Source: a virus. From it: a DNA stretch of 39,795 bases. The stretch is taken from positions 1 to 39,795 of the IMG/VR virus record IMGVR_UViG_3300032285_001914. One strand, 5' to 3'. The notes under the pieces are model-generated. The model saw nothing but the letters and a program-made list of their open reading frames with translations, ran no database searches and was not told where the DNA came from. The translations under genes were made by a program, and so were the position numbers. Shown piece by piece: positions 6,593 through 14,666 of the stretch (position 1 is the first letter of the stretch; each line of letters begins with the position of its first letter).

Positions 6593-8995
6593 ATGCCTAA
6601 TCAAGACACCGCCCTAAAACTCTACGACGCAGGACTCCTGCCACTACCAGCCAAAGGCAAATCGCCAACTGTACCGTGGCGTGACGTAGCCGACAATCGA
6701 CCAAGCCGTGCGCAGATCGCCAGTTGGTTCGACAAAGACCGTAACATCTGGATAGCCACAGGCGTCCCCAGCGGAATCGTAGTAATTGACTGTGACTCAC
6801 GCGGTGGAGACGTGTACTGGCGCGAACGCGTCGGAGCAGAACTGCTCGACATGACCACATGTGTCAAAACCAGCAAGGGCTACCACTACTGGCTTAAACT
6901 ACCAGATGGCGAAACAATGCGCTCTTGGTCCAGCAGTATCTCCCAGCGCGAGAACGGTATCTCCTTTGACATTCGAGGCGACGGTGGTGGCGTCATAGCC
7001 CCGCCCAGCGTCCACGAGTCGGGACACGTCTACGAGTTCATACGAGACCTAAACCACCTAAAGACCGCTCCACTGACCAAAATGCAGCAAGAAGGTGCAG
7101 ATCGAGACGGCGTTGAAGACGGCGGACCGAAAAGCCTGCTGTCCAGCCTGTTATCCGACCCACCAGCCGAAGGCGGACGTGACGTCTGGATAACCCGAGT
7201 GGCAGGACACCTCGCAAAAATCGTCCCCTACCGCGACGCCTACGTGCAGTTGCTACACACCATTAACAACAGCCTCAACGCACCCCTACGCGACGACGAG
7301 ATCGAAAAGAAAGTCGGCGTCTGGGACAAAGAACACGCCAAACCAGACATTCCAACAGCAGACTCAGGTTGGCTGATCGGCGACGGCATGTGGCTGTACA
7401 CCGAAACGCTAACCGAAGTTGCAGGAGCGAAAGTCGCAGGAATTGATCGTTGGTGCAACGCTGACGTTGAAGCCCGTGGCGTGATCGATGGTCCTCTCGG
7501 ACGGACCTACGCAGTTACCGTTCACAGATCTGACGGCGAAGCCCGAGACGACCTGATCAAAGGCGCGATGCTTGGACGCATGAACGACACCCTCGCATGG
7601 CTAGCCAGTCACGGCGTCTCAGTCGTACCACCAAAAAACGACAACCGCGCACGCGTCAGTGCAGGAGCAAGACTGCTGCGCTACCTCGAAAGCCAACAGC
7701 CAACACTGTACAAAGAAGTGCCACACCTCGGTTGGGTTGACGGAATCGGGTTCATCACCCACGAAGGCGTGATCACAGCCGCAGGAATGAAACCGCACGA
7801 AGGATTCATGCCAAGCCCAGCCCTGCAGAACCTCGCCCCAGTGAAATACGGAATGGGCGAAGCAGACCGCGCAGTTGAAGTTCTACGCGAAGTGCTCACA
7901 TTCCACGACGACGTAGTCACCGCTGTGTTCGGGTCGTGGTGGGTAGCCACACTGCTCAAAGGTCAATTCATGGGCGCAGTCGGACACTTCCCGTATTTCG
8001 CAATCGAAGCCGCCAGCGAATCAGGCAAAACACGCGGATTCTTCCGACTGATGCTCAACCTCGCAGGCACAGTGCGCTTCGGCGAATGGACCAAAGCCGC
8101 AACCCGTGACGCAATCGGCGCACACCGAAACGGAATCGTCCACATTGACGACAGCAACCGACTGGACAACATCGCAGATCTGCTCAGGCAGGCAACAGGT
8201 GAAGGCTCAGAAGGAAAGAAAGCCAACGACAACACAGGCACAGTCGACATCAAACTGGTCGCACCAATTCTCGTCAGTGGCGAAAGCCTAGGCGAACTCG
8301 GCGGCGGCGAGAAGGCACAACGCGACAGGCGTGTACTGCTGACCAACGTGCCAAGCCCAGTAGGACGCAAAAGCGTCAAAGGCGACTACCCACAGTGGGA
8401 CGACGTTAAACGACTGGAGCGACTCGAAGGTGACCTGAGCAAATACGCAGGCACAATGGTCATGTTGGCACTTCAGCGTGAACACATGGTCGGCGAAGTG
8501 ACAGATCTGCGCAAAGGACACGGACGTCATCACGAAGTGCTCGCGATCTTGCGATGCTCAGCCCGAATCCTAGCCGACATGGTGGACGACGAAAGCATCG
8601 TCGGACGCGTAGACGCTTGGTGCGAACAGCAACGCGATTTCGGCTCAGAGAACACCCTGATCACCAAACTGCTGCCGTGGGCAATCATCGACGAGTTCGG
8701 CAAAATGGTCGAGCGCATGGGCGGCGAGCCACCAGCGTTCGTCGAGGACGAGATCGTGTACATGCACCCAGACCGCCTAGCGGCGGCTTGGCAGAAAGAA
8801 CTGCGGAAACGTGGTAAGAACGATCGTCTGGATAGTCCAGAAGCCATCAGAGCGCAACTCCGCGCCCTCGGAATAACGGGGTCGGTATTCAAGCGCACTG
8901 GAGTCGGCAGAGACGCTCCGAAAGCCCGTTACGTGGCTCTCGACTCATATTGGTCCGATCGGGTAATCGAAATCGCTAACGGCGGTTGGGAGTAG
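6593..8995 (+). CDS. Primase-polymerase / helicase fusion (PrimPol)
   Basis: The 800-aa replication protein carries an archaeo-eukaryotic PrimPol domain at residues 1-150. Its metal site is seen in VVIDCDSRGG (66-68) and the third motif in DIRGDGGGVIAPPS (126-139), with His98 in SKGYHYW as motif II. A P-loop ATPase follows, with EAASESGKT at 472-480 and Walker B-like GIVHIDD at 514-520, so the protein should both prime and unwind DNA. I chose the ATG at 6593 with its AGAGAG site; an upstream ATG at 6560 lies inside the hairpin. Cyanophage S-2L, a Z-genome phage, also uses a PrimPol. Confidence 0.9.
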   Translation: MPNQDTALKLYDAGLLPLPAKGKSPTVPWRDVADNRPSRAQIASWFDKDRNIWIATGVPSGIVVIDCDSRGGDVYWRERVGAELLDMTTCVKTSKGYHYWLKLPDGETMRSWSSSISQRENGISFDIRGDGGGVIAPPSVHESGHVYEFIRDLNHLKTAPLTKMQQEGADRDGVEDGGPKSLLSSLLSDPPAEGGRDVWITRVAGHLAKIVPYRDAYVQLLHTINNSLNAPLRDDEIEKKVGVWDKEHAKPDIPTADSGWLIGDGMWLYTETLTEVAGAKVAGIDRWCNADVEARGVIDGPLGRTYAVTVHRSDGEARDDLIKGAMLGRMNDTLAWLASHGVSVVPPKNDNRARVSAGARLLRYLESQQPTLYKEVPHLGWVDGIGFITHEGVITAAGMKPHEGFMPSPALQNLAPVKYGMGEADRAVEVLREVLTFHDDVVTAVFGSWWVATLLKGQFMGAVGHFPYFAIEAASESGKTRGFFRLMLNLAGTVRFGEWTKAATRDAIGAHRNGIVHIDDSNRLDNIADLLRQATGEGSEGKKANDNTGTVDIKLVAPILVSGESLGELGGGEKAQRDRRVLLTNVPSPVGRKSVKGDYPQWDDVKRLERLEGDLSKYAGTMVMLALQREHMVGEVTDLRKGHGRHHEVLAILRCSARILADMVDDESIVGRVDAWCEQQRDFGSENTLITKLLPWAIIDEFGKMVERMGGEPPAFVEDEIVYMHPDRLAAAWQKELRKRGKNDRLDSPEAIRAQLRALGITGSVFKRTGVGRDAPKARYVALDSYWSDRVIEIANGGWE

Positions 8996-9087
8996 AAATG
9001 AATCGAATGATGTTCTGGTGGCTCAAACTAGGCTACAAGATGGGCTGAGTCAGTGACGTGGTCTGCTCCACGCACGAAGGTCTACCA

Positions 9088-9165
9088 ATGACAGATCTGG
9101 AAGAACTGGACTGGGAACGAGGCGGCGACCCTTGTGCGCACGTTGTGAGAGTGTGGACATCGTGA
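9088..9165 (+). CDS. Possible small protein, 25 aa
   Basis: A short open frame begins at ATG 9088 with a good ribosome-binding site (GAAGG, 7 bases upstream). The peptide is acidic, with one Cys in GGDPCAHVV. A 16-aa frame at 8998-9048 and a hairpin (9057-9061 with 9068-9072) lie just before it. Coding is uncertain because the region is otherwise regulatory in appearance. Confidence 0.3.
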   Translation: MTDLEELDWERGGDPCAHVVRVWTS

Positions 9166-9401
9166 CACAGACCGTGGCACGGGGTGAGACACAGTTGGAA
9201 CTTGACTACGAGGCTGATTGTGTCTCGGATTCGAACCTATTGGAGCACATATCGTGCCACAGAGGGGTTGAGACACAACAGAACCCGAAACGACGGGCTA
9301 AAAAAACTGGTGTCTCGGTGTCTCATACAAAAAAATAAAATAAGTTACATGCGTGCGCGCGCGCGCCCGAACAGCCCCGTTCACTCCGAAAGGTGAGACA
9401 C
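9166..9401. other. Putative replication origin with TGAGACACA iterons
   Basis: This non-coding stretch between PrimPol and DNA polymerase holds five copies of TGAGACAC or its complement GTGTCTCA, some with one change: 9185-9193 (+), 9220-9227 (-), 9269-9277 (+), 9310-9317 (-) and 9318-9325 (-). A sixth copy at 9394-9402 (+) runs into the polymerase start codon. GTGGCACG near 9174 is matched in inverse by CGTGCCAC near 9253. An A-rich tract (9328-9346) is followed by 20 bases of perfectly alternating purine and pyrimidine (9347-9366, mostly GC repeats). Iterons, a flexible tract and flanking replication genes suggest an origin. Operator sites controlling the polymerase are the alternative. Confidence 0.6.
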
Positions 9402-11243
9402 ATGAAAGTCCTAAAACCAAGCGAAATCCTGCCAGATCTGGAAGGGCTGTACGTAGCCGTAGACACCGAAACCAGCGGACTGTTCGTAGATGATGGCGCG
9501 CGAGTCTCCATTGTTAGTGTGGCGTGGCGCGAAAGTGGACAGCCAAGGCTCGGAGCAGGCATAGTCACCTACGCATTCCCGTTCGACCAAGGACGCTACG
9601 CCGAAAAGACAGGCACAACCGAAAGCGCATTCGACGTCGACTACAACCTTGATCAGACTGAATGGGAGTTCTTACTCCAGTGGCTAACCAAGCACAACCT
9701 GATCATGCACAACGCCAAATTCGACCTGCACATGCTCCGCACAGGCACACGGCACTGGACAGGCGTGAACCTAGTCGACCAAGTCATCTGGGACACCCAA
9801 GTAACACACAACCTGTTCGAACCGCTACTGACCAGCAGCCTCAAGCCCACTAGCGCAAGGTTATTTGGGGAAGATGTGGTGCAAGAAAGCCGCGATATCC
9901 AGAACGCCCTACGCAAACAAGGCACAGGACTAACCAAACGCTACGATCTGGTCGACTGGTCAATCGTCGGACCGTACGCAGCACAAGACACCGCCCTGAC
10001 CCTACGGCTGTACGAATGGCAGCAACGCAGGCTCGAAACCGACGACCAGCACCTCGGAGTTCTCGCCCAGCGCGAAGTCGATCTCATGAAAGTGTTGTAC
10101 AAAATGGAAACCCGAGGCATCGGATTCGACGCCGAACGAGCCGAACAATCCGCCAGCAAACTGCGCGCCCTCAAGATCAAACTGCAAGAACAACTGCCGT
10201 TCAAGCCCACACTGCCAGCCGCCAAACAATACTACTTCGGAGATCTGGGGCTGATTCCTAGCAAAGTTGGCGCAAGTGGAGCACCAAGCCTCGACAACGA
10301 GACCATTAAGAAACTAGCCAAAAAGAACACCCCACACGCCGAGACCTTCCTGCGATGGACCGAAGTGAAAAGCGCACTAGAGAAATGGTACGACAACTGG
10401 GGATCGATGGTCGGACCAGATGGACGGCTGCGCACCTCGTTCCGACAGACTAAAGTGGTCAGCGGTCGCTTGAGTGTCGAACGTGTGCAACTGCAAGCAA
10501 TCCCGCACGACTACCAACTGAACCAATTGTTTGGTGAAGGAGTCGAAGGTGTGCGAGCGTTCTTCCAGCCAAAAGAAGGACACCAACTCTGGGAAATCGA
10601 CATCAGTCAAGCCGAGATCAGAGTCGCAACTGCTGTGGCGCACTGCCAGAACATGCGCGACCGACTGGAAGCAGGACAAGATGCACACGACGCTACAACA
10701 CAGTTGGTGTTCGGAATTGAAAAAGACGACCCTGAATGGGACAAGTACCGATCAGTGGGTAAACGGTTGACCTTTGGCATGCTGTACGGCGCAGGAGTTC
10801 GCACAACCCGCGAACAGATCAAACTGTACACAGGTGTTGACGCTAGTGAAGGTCAAGTACGCGAATGGGTAGAAGCGTACCGAACTGCGTTCCCCGAGTT
10901 CGTGCAAGCAGCAAGGTACGCAGACAACGCTGTGCAAAAACGCGGATATGTTAGACTAATAACAGGGCGGCTACGGCATTGGGGTCTTGATGAACAAGGT
11001 CACAAAGCATTCAACGCTGTTATACAAGGTGGCGTAGCGGAAACTATGAAGATCGCGATGATAGAAGTCGAGACACGGTTTCCAGACATCTTGCTCTTGC
11101 AGATTCACGACTCGATGGTCATCGAAGTTCCTGATGCCGTAGCGCAGTCCGTTGTCATTCAAGTGCGTGACACGTTGACTCAGATCTTCGAGTCGATGTT
11201 CAACATCGAGTTCAAGGCAGACTACAAACAATGGGCAAAATGA
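9402..11243 (+). CDS. Family A DNA polymerase with 3'-5' exonuclease (DpoZ-like)
   Basis: The 613-aa protein is the phage replicase, with the layout of a Klenow fragment and no 5'-3' nuclease domain. Proofreading motifs are intact: AVDTETSG (Asp21, Glu23), NAKFD (Asp108) and YAAQD (Asp196). Polymerase motifs are intact too: motif A with Asp400 (EIDISQAEIR), motif B with Arg450, Lys454, Phe458 and Tyr462 (GKRLTFGMLYG), and motif C IHD with Asp570. In Z-genome siphoviruses a polymerase of this type and size (DpoZ) accompanies PurZ and favours 2-aminoadenine. That preference is inferred here from context. The ATG at 9402 has the strong site AAAGGTGAG. Confidence 0.93.
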   Translation: MKVLKPSEILPDLEGLYVAVDTETSGLFVDDGARVSIVSVAWRESGQPRLGAGIVTYAFPFDQGRYAEKTGTTESAFDVDYNLDQTEWEFLLQWLTKHNLIMHNAKFDLHMLRTGTRHWTGVNLVDQVIWDTQVTHNLFEPLLTSSLKPTSARLFGEDVVQESRDIQNALRKQGTGLTKRYDLVDWSIVGPYAAQDTALTLRLYEWQQRRLETDDQHLGVLAQREVDLMKVLYKMETRGIGFDAERAEQSASKLRALKIKLQEQLPFKPTLPAAKQYYFGDLGLIPSKVGASGAPSLDNETIKKLAKKNTPHAETFLRWTEVKSALEKWYDNWGSMVGPDGRLRTSFRQTKVVSGRLSVERVQLQAIPHDYQLNQLFGEGVEGVRAFFQPKEGHQLWEIDISQAEIRVATAVAHCQNMRDRLEAGQDAHDATTQLVFGIEKDDPEWDKYRSVGKRLTFGMLYGAGVRTTREQIKLYTGVDASEGQVREWVEAYRTAFPEFVQAARYADNAVQKRGYVRLITGRLRHWGLDEQGHKAFNAVIQGGVAETMKIAMIEVETRFPDILLLQIHDSMVIEVPDAVAQSVVIQVRDTLTQIFESMFNIEFKADYKQWAK

Positions 11244-11668
11244 AAAACCTGCACGTGATGAGCGTTGACCCAGCAGACAAGCACGTAGGCATGTGCGCAT
11301 GGATTGGCGGTCAGATCGTAGAAGCAAAAACGATCACGCCGCTAGAAATGTGTGCGATTGTTGAGAGCGTGCAGTTCGACATGTTGGTGATCGAGGAGTT
11401 CAGGCTTTACCCGTGGATGGCGAAAAATCTCGGATTCAACGACATGAAAACGAGCCAGATGATCGGTGCGATGAAGTGGCTAGCACAACGCAACAACACA
11501 CCAGTAACAATGCAAGGTGCAGCGATCAAGAAGCCAGCATTTGCACGCATGAAAGACGAAGGATTCGAACTGCCGAAAGGCACACAACACATGAAGGACG
11601 CTGCCGCTCATGGGTGGTGGTGGCACTATGGCTCGGAAAGCCCGTCGTTACGGGGCGACACGCCCTAA
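11231..11668 (+). CDS. RuvC-like Holliday junction resolvase
   Basis: The 145-aa protein has an RNase H-type fold signature: MSVDPADKHVG with Asp13, MLVIEEF with Glu55/Glu56, and HMKDAAAHG with His120 and Asp123. These four acidic and His positions match the RuvC active site. Phage RuvC-like enzymes cut branched replication or recombination intermediates before packaging. The start overlaps the polymerase end by 13 bases, so the two are translated together; an alternative ATG is at 11240. The last 15 or so residues run through a small hairpin sequence and are not conserved in character. Confidence 0.8.
   Translation: MGKMKNLHVMSVDPADKHVGMCAWIGGQIVEAKTITPLEMCAIVESVQFDMLVIEEFRLYPWMAKNLGFNDMKTSQMIGAMKWLAQRNNTPVTMQGAAIKKPAFARMKDEGFELPKGTQHMKDAAAHGWWWHYGSESPSLRGDTP
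11653..11665 (+). terminator. Small hairpin at the end of the replication block
   Basis: GGGCG (11653-11657) and CGCCC (11661-11665) pair around ACA, followed by TAATTTG. It lies at the resolvase stop codon and directly upstream of a new promoter. As a terminator it is short and only weakly T-rich. Confidence 0.35.
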
Positions 11669-11669
11669 T

Positions 11670-11725
11670 TTGACAAGGTGACAAGATCTGTGGTAAGATA
11701 GTTATATAAGGGCAGGGAAGCCCTT
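11670..11725 (+). promoter_or_regulatory. Promoter and leader hairpin of the methyltransferase/PurZ block
   Basis: TTGACA (11670-11675), 18 bases, TAAGAT (11694-11699) with extended TG at 11691-11692. AAGGGC (11708-11713) and GCCCTT (11720-11725) form a perfect 6-bp leader hairpin, followed by the ribosome-binding site AAAGGAGAG. An AGATCT palindrome lies in the spacer at 11684-11689. This should start the transcript that includes the methyltransferase and perhaps PurZ. Confidence 0.75.
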
Positions 11726-11743
11726 CTAATAAAGGAGAGAGTA

Positions 11744-11992
11744 ATGGCAACAAAGCAAAAAGTAACAAAAGCACTAACAGAACTAGGTGCGACTTTTAGT
11801 CAAGATGCAGGCAAGTATCACTATGACGAAATCGAACTAGTAGCACCAACTGGTAAAGTGTGGTCTGCCAATTTATGTGGAGTCTTGTGTTACACGTTTG
11901 ACAAGTACAGCATGACCAAAGCAGAGTTTTGGGATGAAGCCCTAATTGATATAGAGCAGGGCTTACTTGATGAATCGGAAGCAGGTCAATAA
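11744..11992 (+). CDS. Hypothetical protein, 82 aa, MATKQ paralogue 1
   Basis: A strong Shine-Dalgarno (AAAGGAGAG) precedes the ATG. The protein starts MATKQKVTKALTEL and appears alpha/beta, with an acidic C-terminal helix containing EFWDEALIDIEQG. The protein encoded two genes downstream starts MATKQQLLNKAS and also has a helix-then-beta pattern, so the two may be distant paralogues. No catalytic motif is visible. Confidence 0.75.
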   Translation: MATKQKVTKALTELGATFSQDAGKYHYDEIELVAPTGKVWSANLCGVLCYTFDKYSMTKAEFWDEALIDIEQGLLDESEAGQ

Positions 11993-11994
11993 AT

Positions 11995-12174
11995 ATGAAA
12001 ATCAAAGTCACCTACACGATTCAACTTGCACAGCACATGAACCCACAAGATCTGCGCGTCACATTCGACACTCGAGCAGAAGCAGACAAGTGGATAGCCG
12101 ACTGCAACCTGATCGCAGAGAACGGCACAGTTCCAACACGATTCACCGTGAAATCGATCGAGGAGGTACAGTAA
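11995..12174 (+). CDS. Hypothetical protein, 59 aa
   Basis: The ATG at 11995 lies 2 bases after the upstream stop, and the TAA at 12172-12174 shares a base with the next start (TAATG). The peptide reads as beta-alpha-beta (KIKVTYTIQL, RAEADKWIADCN, TRFTVKSIEEV), a compact single domain. Coupling on both sides supports real translation. I do not recognise a family. Confidence 0.65.
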   Translation: MKIKVTYTIQLAQHMNPQDLRVTFDTRAEADKWIADCNLIAENGTVPTRFTVKSIEEVQ

Positions 12175-12416
12175 TGGCAACAAAGCAACAGTTATTAAAC
12201 AAGGCAAGTAAGGCAAACGTTGAAATCGAAATCGAATTTGGCGACGGGTACGTTGTGGTAATGATGGACGCGTGGAATCAACAGTGGCGTGGATACGAAG
12301 ACGGTCATGGGTTCAGCGCATCAGGTGACACAGCAAAAGAAGCCTACGCAGACGCAGTGTTACAGTTAAGCACTCTTGTGCCGTGCGCTGGATGCAGTGA
12401 CAAATACCACCGATAA
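12174..12416 (+). CDS. Hypothetical protein, 80 aa, MATKQ paralogue 2
   Basis: It starts on the last base of the preceding stop with the strong site GAGGAGG. Like the protein at 11744 it begins MATKQ. The middle (IEIEFGDGYVVVMMDAWNQQW) is beta-rich, followed by a helix (DTAKEAYADAVLQL). The C-terminus carries CAGC and a His, possibly a half zinc site. The open frame extends upstream to 11967, but only this start has a good ribosome-binding site. The function is unknown. Confidence 0.7.
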   Translation: MATKQQLLNKASKANVEIEIEFGDGYVVVMMDAWNQQWRGYEDGHGFSASGDTAKEAYADAVLQLSTLVPCAGCSDKYHR

Positions 12417-12443
12417 ACAATTTGCAGCAAAGGACTAGGAACA

Positions 12444-13364
12444 ATGAGTAAAGCAACAATAATAGTCGGTGACGTTAGGACTGCGTTGCAGTCTGTTCCA
12501 GATCGATCGATTCAAACGTGTGTTACGTCTCCCCCTTATTGGGGGCTTCGTGATTACGGCACGAACGATCAAATCGGATTAGAAGAAACGCCAGATGAGT
12601 ATGTTGATCAAATGGTACAAGTATTTAAAGAGGTGTGGCGCGTATTAAAAGACGACGGCACGCTTTGGTTAAATGTCGGTGATAGTTACGCAGGAAATAT
12701 GAGTAGAGCAAGTAACAACGGTCGCGCTGGCTACGGAACTGAACGCGAAGGCGTATTTAATCGAATACCCGACGGGCTAAAAGCAAAAGACTTAGTTGGT
12801 ATCCCGTGGCGGCTAGCGTTTGCGCTGCAGGCTGATGGATGGTACTTAAGACAAGACATTATTTGGGCTAAGCCTAATCCAATGCCTGAATCAGTCACGG
12901 ACAGATGTACTAAATCGCACGAATATATTTTTCTTATGAGCAAGTCTCGCAAGTATTTTTACGATCACAAATCCATTAAAGAACCAGCCCGAGATTGGGG
13001 AGTACGAGACAGAACGGACGGCAAGTATCACAATGAAGGAACTGGACTAACGCCTCATTCTGGATTAACCAAATCGTACGAAACCAAAAACAAGCGCGAT
13101 GTTTGGTATGTTCCAACCAAATCCTATAAAGGCGCGCATTTTGCTGTAATGCCTGAGGCGTTGGTTGAGCCCTGCATTCTTGCTGGCTCGTCCGTTGGTG
13201 ACACAGTGCTAGACCCTTTTATGGGTTCTGGAACTGTGGGTGTGGTTGCTCTCCGACACGGTAGAGAGTTTGTGGGCACGGAATTAAATCCAGATTACGC
13301 CGATCTTGCAGCAAGCCGAATTTCTAACGATGCACCGTTATTAAACGAAGTGGAGTCAAAATGA
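12444..13364 (+). CDS. DNA methyltransferase, beta class (TSPPY; N4-cytosine or N6-adenine)
   Basis: In this 306-aa S-adenosylmethionine-dependent DNA methyltransferase the catalytic motif TSPPYW is at residues 28-33. The cofactor-binding motif follows at the C-terminus (DPFMGSGT, 257-264, then FVGTELNPDYA), the order of the beta class. SPPY is usual in N4-cytosine enzymes but also occurs in some N6-adenine enzymes. The middle (about 85-230) should be the target recognition region. No restriction nuclease is nearby, so it probably modifies phage DNA for protection or signalling. If the genome carries 2-aminoadenine, cytosine is the simpler target. AGATCT, which is unusually frequent in this genome, is a candidate site. 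Confidence 0.92.
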   Translation: MSKATIIVGDVRTALQSVPDRSIQTCVTSPPYWGLRDYGTNDQIGLEETPDEYVDQMVQVFKEVWRVLKDDGTLWLNVGDSYAGNMSRASNNGRAGYGTEREGVFNRIPDGLKAKDLVGIPWRLAFALQADGWYLRQDIIWAKPNPMPESVTDRCTKSHEYIFLMSKSRKYFYDHKSIKEPARDWGVRDRTDGKYHNEGTGLTPHSGLTKSYETKNKRDVWYVPTKSYKGAHFAVMPEALVEPCILAGSSVGDTVLDPFMGSGTVGVVALRHGREFVGTELNPDYADLAASRISNDAPLLNEVESK

Positions 13365-13564
13365 GCAAAATCACGATTGATATCGACCCCGAAGAACTGA
13401 TGGAGTTCGTCATCTGGCTGGACACCGAGATCATCACCAGCCAACCCGAACTGCCAGCAGACCACATAGCGTGGCTAACCAAAGTCGCAGACGCGATCAG
13501 CAAAAGCGTCAGCGAACTGGCAGGCTACGAACACATCAAACTTGAAGACGCGATTAAAGCGTAG
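13361..13564 (+). CDS. Hypothetical acidic protein, 67 aa
   Basis: It overlaps the methyltransferase stop by 4 bases (ATGA). The product is acidic (pI low by inspection) and mostly helical, with IDIDPEELMEFVIWLD near the N-terminus. It has no Cys and no membrane segment. The tight coupling suggests it is made in proportion to the methyltransferase, but any partnership is inference. Confidence 0.7.
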   Translation: MSKITIDIDPEELMEFVIWLDTEIITSQPELPADHIAWLTKVADAISKSVSELAGYEHIKLEDAIKA

Positions 13565-13574
13565 CAAGACTTGA

Positions 13575-13597
13575 CCAGCCTGCAAATGGTAGGCTGG
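13575..13597 (+). promoter_or_regulatory. Inverted repeat upstream of PurZ
   Basis: CCAGCCT (13575-13581) and AGGCTGG (13591-13597) form a perfect 7-bp stem with a 9-base loop in the 61-base gap before PurZ. A TTGACC at 13571-13576 overlaps its left arm, but no -10 box lies at 17-18 bases. It could be a leader hairpin of the kind seen at other promoters, an operator, or a weak terminator. The PurZ ribosome-binding site GGAAGGAAA follows. Confidence 0.5.
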
Positions 13598-13625
13598 ACC
13601 AAAACACCCAGACGGAAGGAAACCA

Positions 13626-14663
13626 GTGGGCAGAGTAAGCGTAGTAGTCGGAGGACAATTCGGCTCAGAAGGCAAAGGCGCAGTAGCAGGCTACCTAAGC
13701 ACCAATAAAGACGAGAACGTCATCGGCGTTCGAGTCGCAGGACCAAACGCAGGACACACAGTGTACGGCGACGGACCAGACGGCGAAATCGGCACATATG
13801 CGTGGAAACTGCGCACAGTGCCAGTCACAGCCGTCACCAACCCAGACAGCAAAATCGTCATAGCCGCAGGCTCAGAAATCGAGTTCGCAGTGCTAGACGA
13901 CGAACTGGACCGACTAGACCGCGCAGGCTACAACGGGACAGAGCGCATTATCATCGACGATCAAGCAACCGTGCTAGAAGATCGACACAAGCAAGTGGAG
14001 CAAGACGCAGATCTGACCGCCTTACTCGGCTCAACCAGCAAAGGCATCGGCGCAGCCCGCGCAGATCGCCTACTCCGAGGAGCGTCCCTAAATGGGGGTG
14101 GCGTTGATACCGCCGCACTACTGGCGCAAGAACTCAAAGACTACAACACCCACGTGATCATCGAAGGCACACAAGGCTACGGACTAGGGCTGCACGCAGG
14201 CTACTACCCATTCTGCACTTCCAGCGACTGCCGAGCCATTGACTTCCTAGCCATGGCAGGCGTGAACCCGTGGCAATACGGAGCAGCCGACGTAGACGTC
14301 TGGGTAGTCGCACGCACCTACCCGATTCGCGTGGCAGGAAACAGCGGTCCGTTGTCAAACGAGACCACATGGGACAAACTGGGCTTCGAACCAGAACGAA
14401 CCACAGTCACCAACAAGATCAGACGCGTAGGCGAATGGGACAGTGAACTCGTACGCGAAGCCGTCCGAGCCAACGGCGGCGCACCGACCGTCAAACTAGC
14501 CCTAACCATGTTCGACTACGTGTTCCCCGAACTCGCAGGTGCTACAATAGTCCCACAAGATCAGAAATACTGGGACTACATCGAAAAGATCGAAAAAGAG
14601 ACAGGAGCGAAGGTTGCGTTAGTTGGCACAAGCCCAACAACAATGGCGTACACCTACCACTAA
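13626..14663 (+). CDS. purZ: PurZ: adenylosuccinate synthetase-like, 2-aminoadenine pathway
   Basis: At 345 aa it is shorter than bacterial PurA (about 430). It should join aspartate to dGMP to make dSMP, the first step toward 2-amino-dATP. The phosphate-binding loop reads GGQFGSEGKG (residues 9-18): Ser14 stands where PurA has a catalytic Asp (WGDEGKGK), the change I recall as diagnostic of PurZ because it makes room for the 2-amino group. GPNAGHTV (39-46), EGTQGYGLGLH (180-190) and TYPIRVAGNSGP (231-242) match other family regions. The GTG start has GGAAGGAAA upstream. It heads a run of nucleotide-metabolism genes, and PurB lies elsewhere in the genome. Confidence 0.93.
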   Translation: MGRVSVVVGGQFGSEGKGAVAGYLSTNKDENVIGVRVAGPNAGHTVYGDGPDGEIGTYAWKLRTVPVTAVTNPDSKIVIAAGSEIEFAVLDDELDRLDRAGYNGTERIIIDDQATVLEDRHKQVEQDADLTALLGSTSKGIGAARADRLLRGASLNGGGVDTAALLAQELKDYNTHVIIEGTQGYGLGLHAGYYPFCTSSDCRAIDFLAMAGVNPWQYGAADVDVWVVARTYPIRVAGNSGPLSNETTWDKLGFEPERTTVTNKIRRVGEWDSELVREAVRANGGAPTVKLALTMFDYVFPELAGATIVPQDQKYWDYIEKIEKETGAKVALVGTSPTTMAYTYH

Positions 14664-14666
14664 AAC

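Noticed and set aside
8998-9048. A 16-codon open frame after PrimPol.
   Set aside because: Too short to support without expression data; no family likeness and only a weak ribosome-binding site.
9219-9277. A tRNA-like element on the minus strand with GGTTCGAATCC and a 7-8 bp closing stem.
   Set aside because: It is only about 59 bases long, the T-stem pairs at just three of five positions, the anticodon loop lacks U33, and there is no room for a D-arm. The closing stem is explained by the inverted TGAGACAC repeats.
13571-13597. A full promoter directly upstream of PurZ.
   Set aside because: TTGACC is present but no -10 box lies at 17-18 bases; the only TAnnnT (TAGGCT) is 13 bases away and is part of the inverted repeat. 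It is listed only as a regulatory hairpin.
13626-14663. An ordinary PurA acquired from a host.
   Set aside because: The protein is about 85 residues shorter than PurA, has Ser14 instead of Asp in the P-loop motif, and is surrounded by a MazG-like gene and near a DpoZ-like polymerase.
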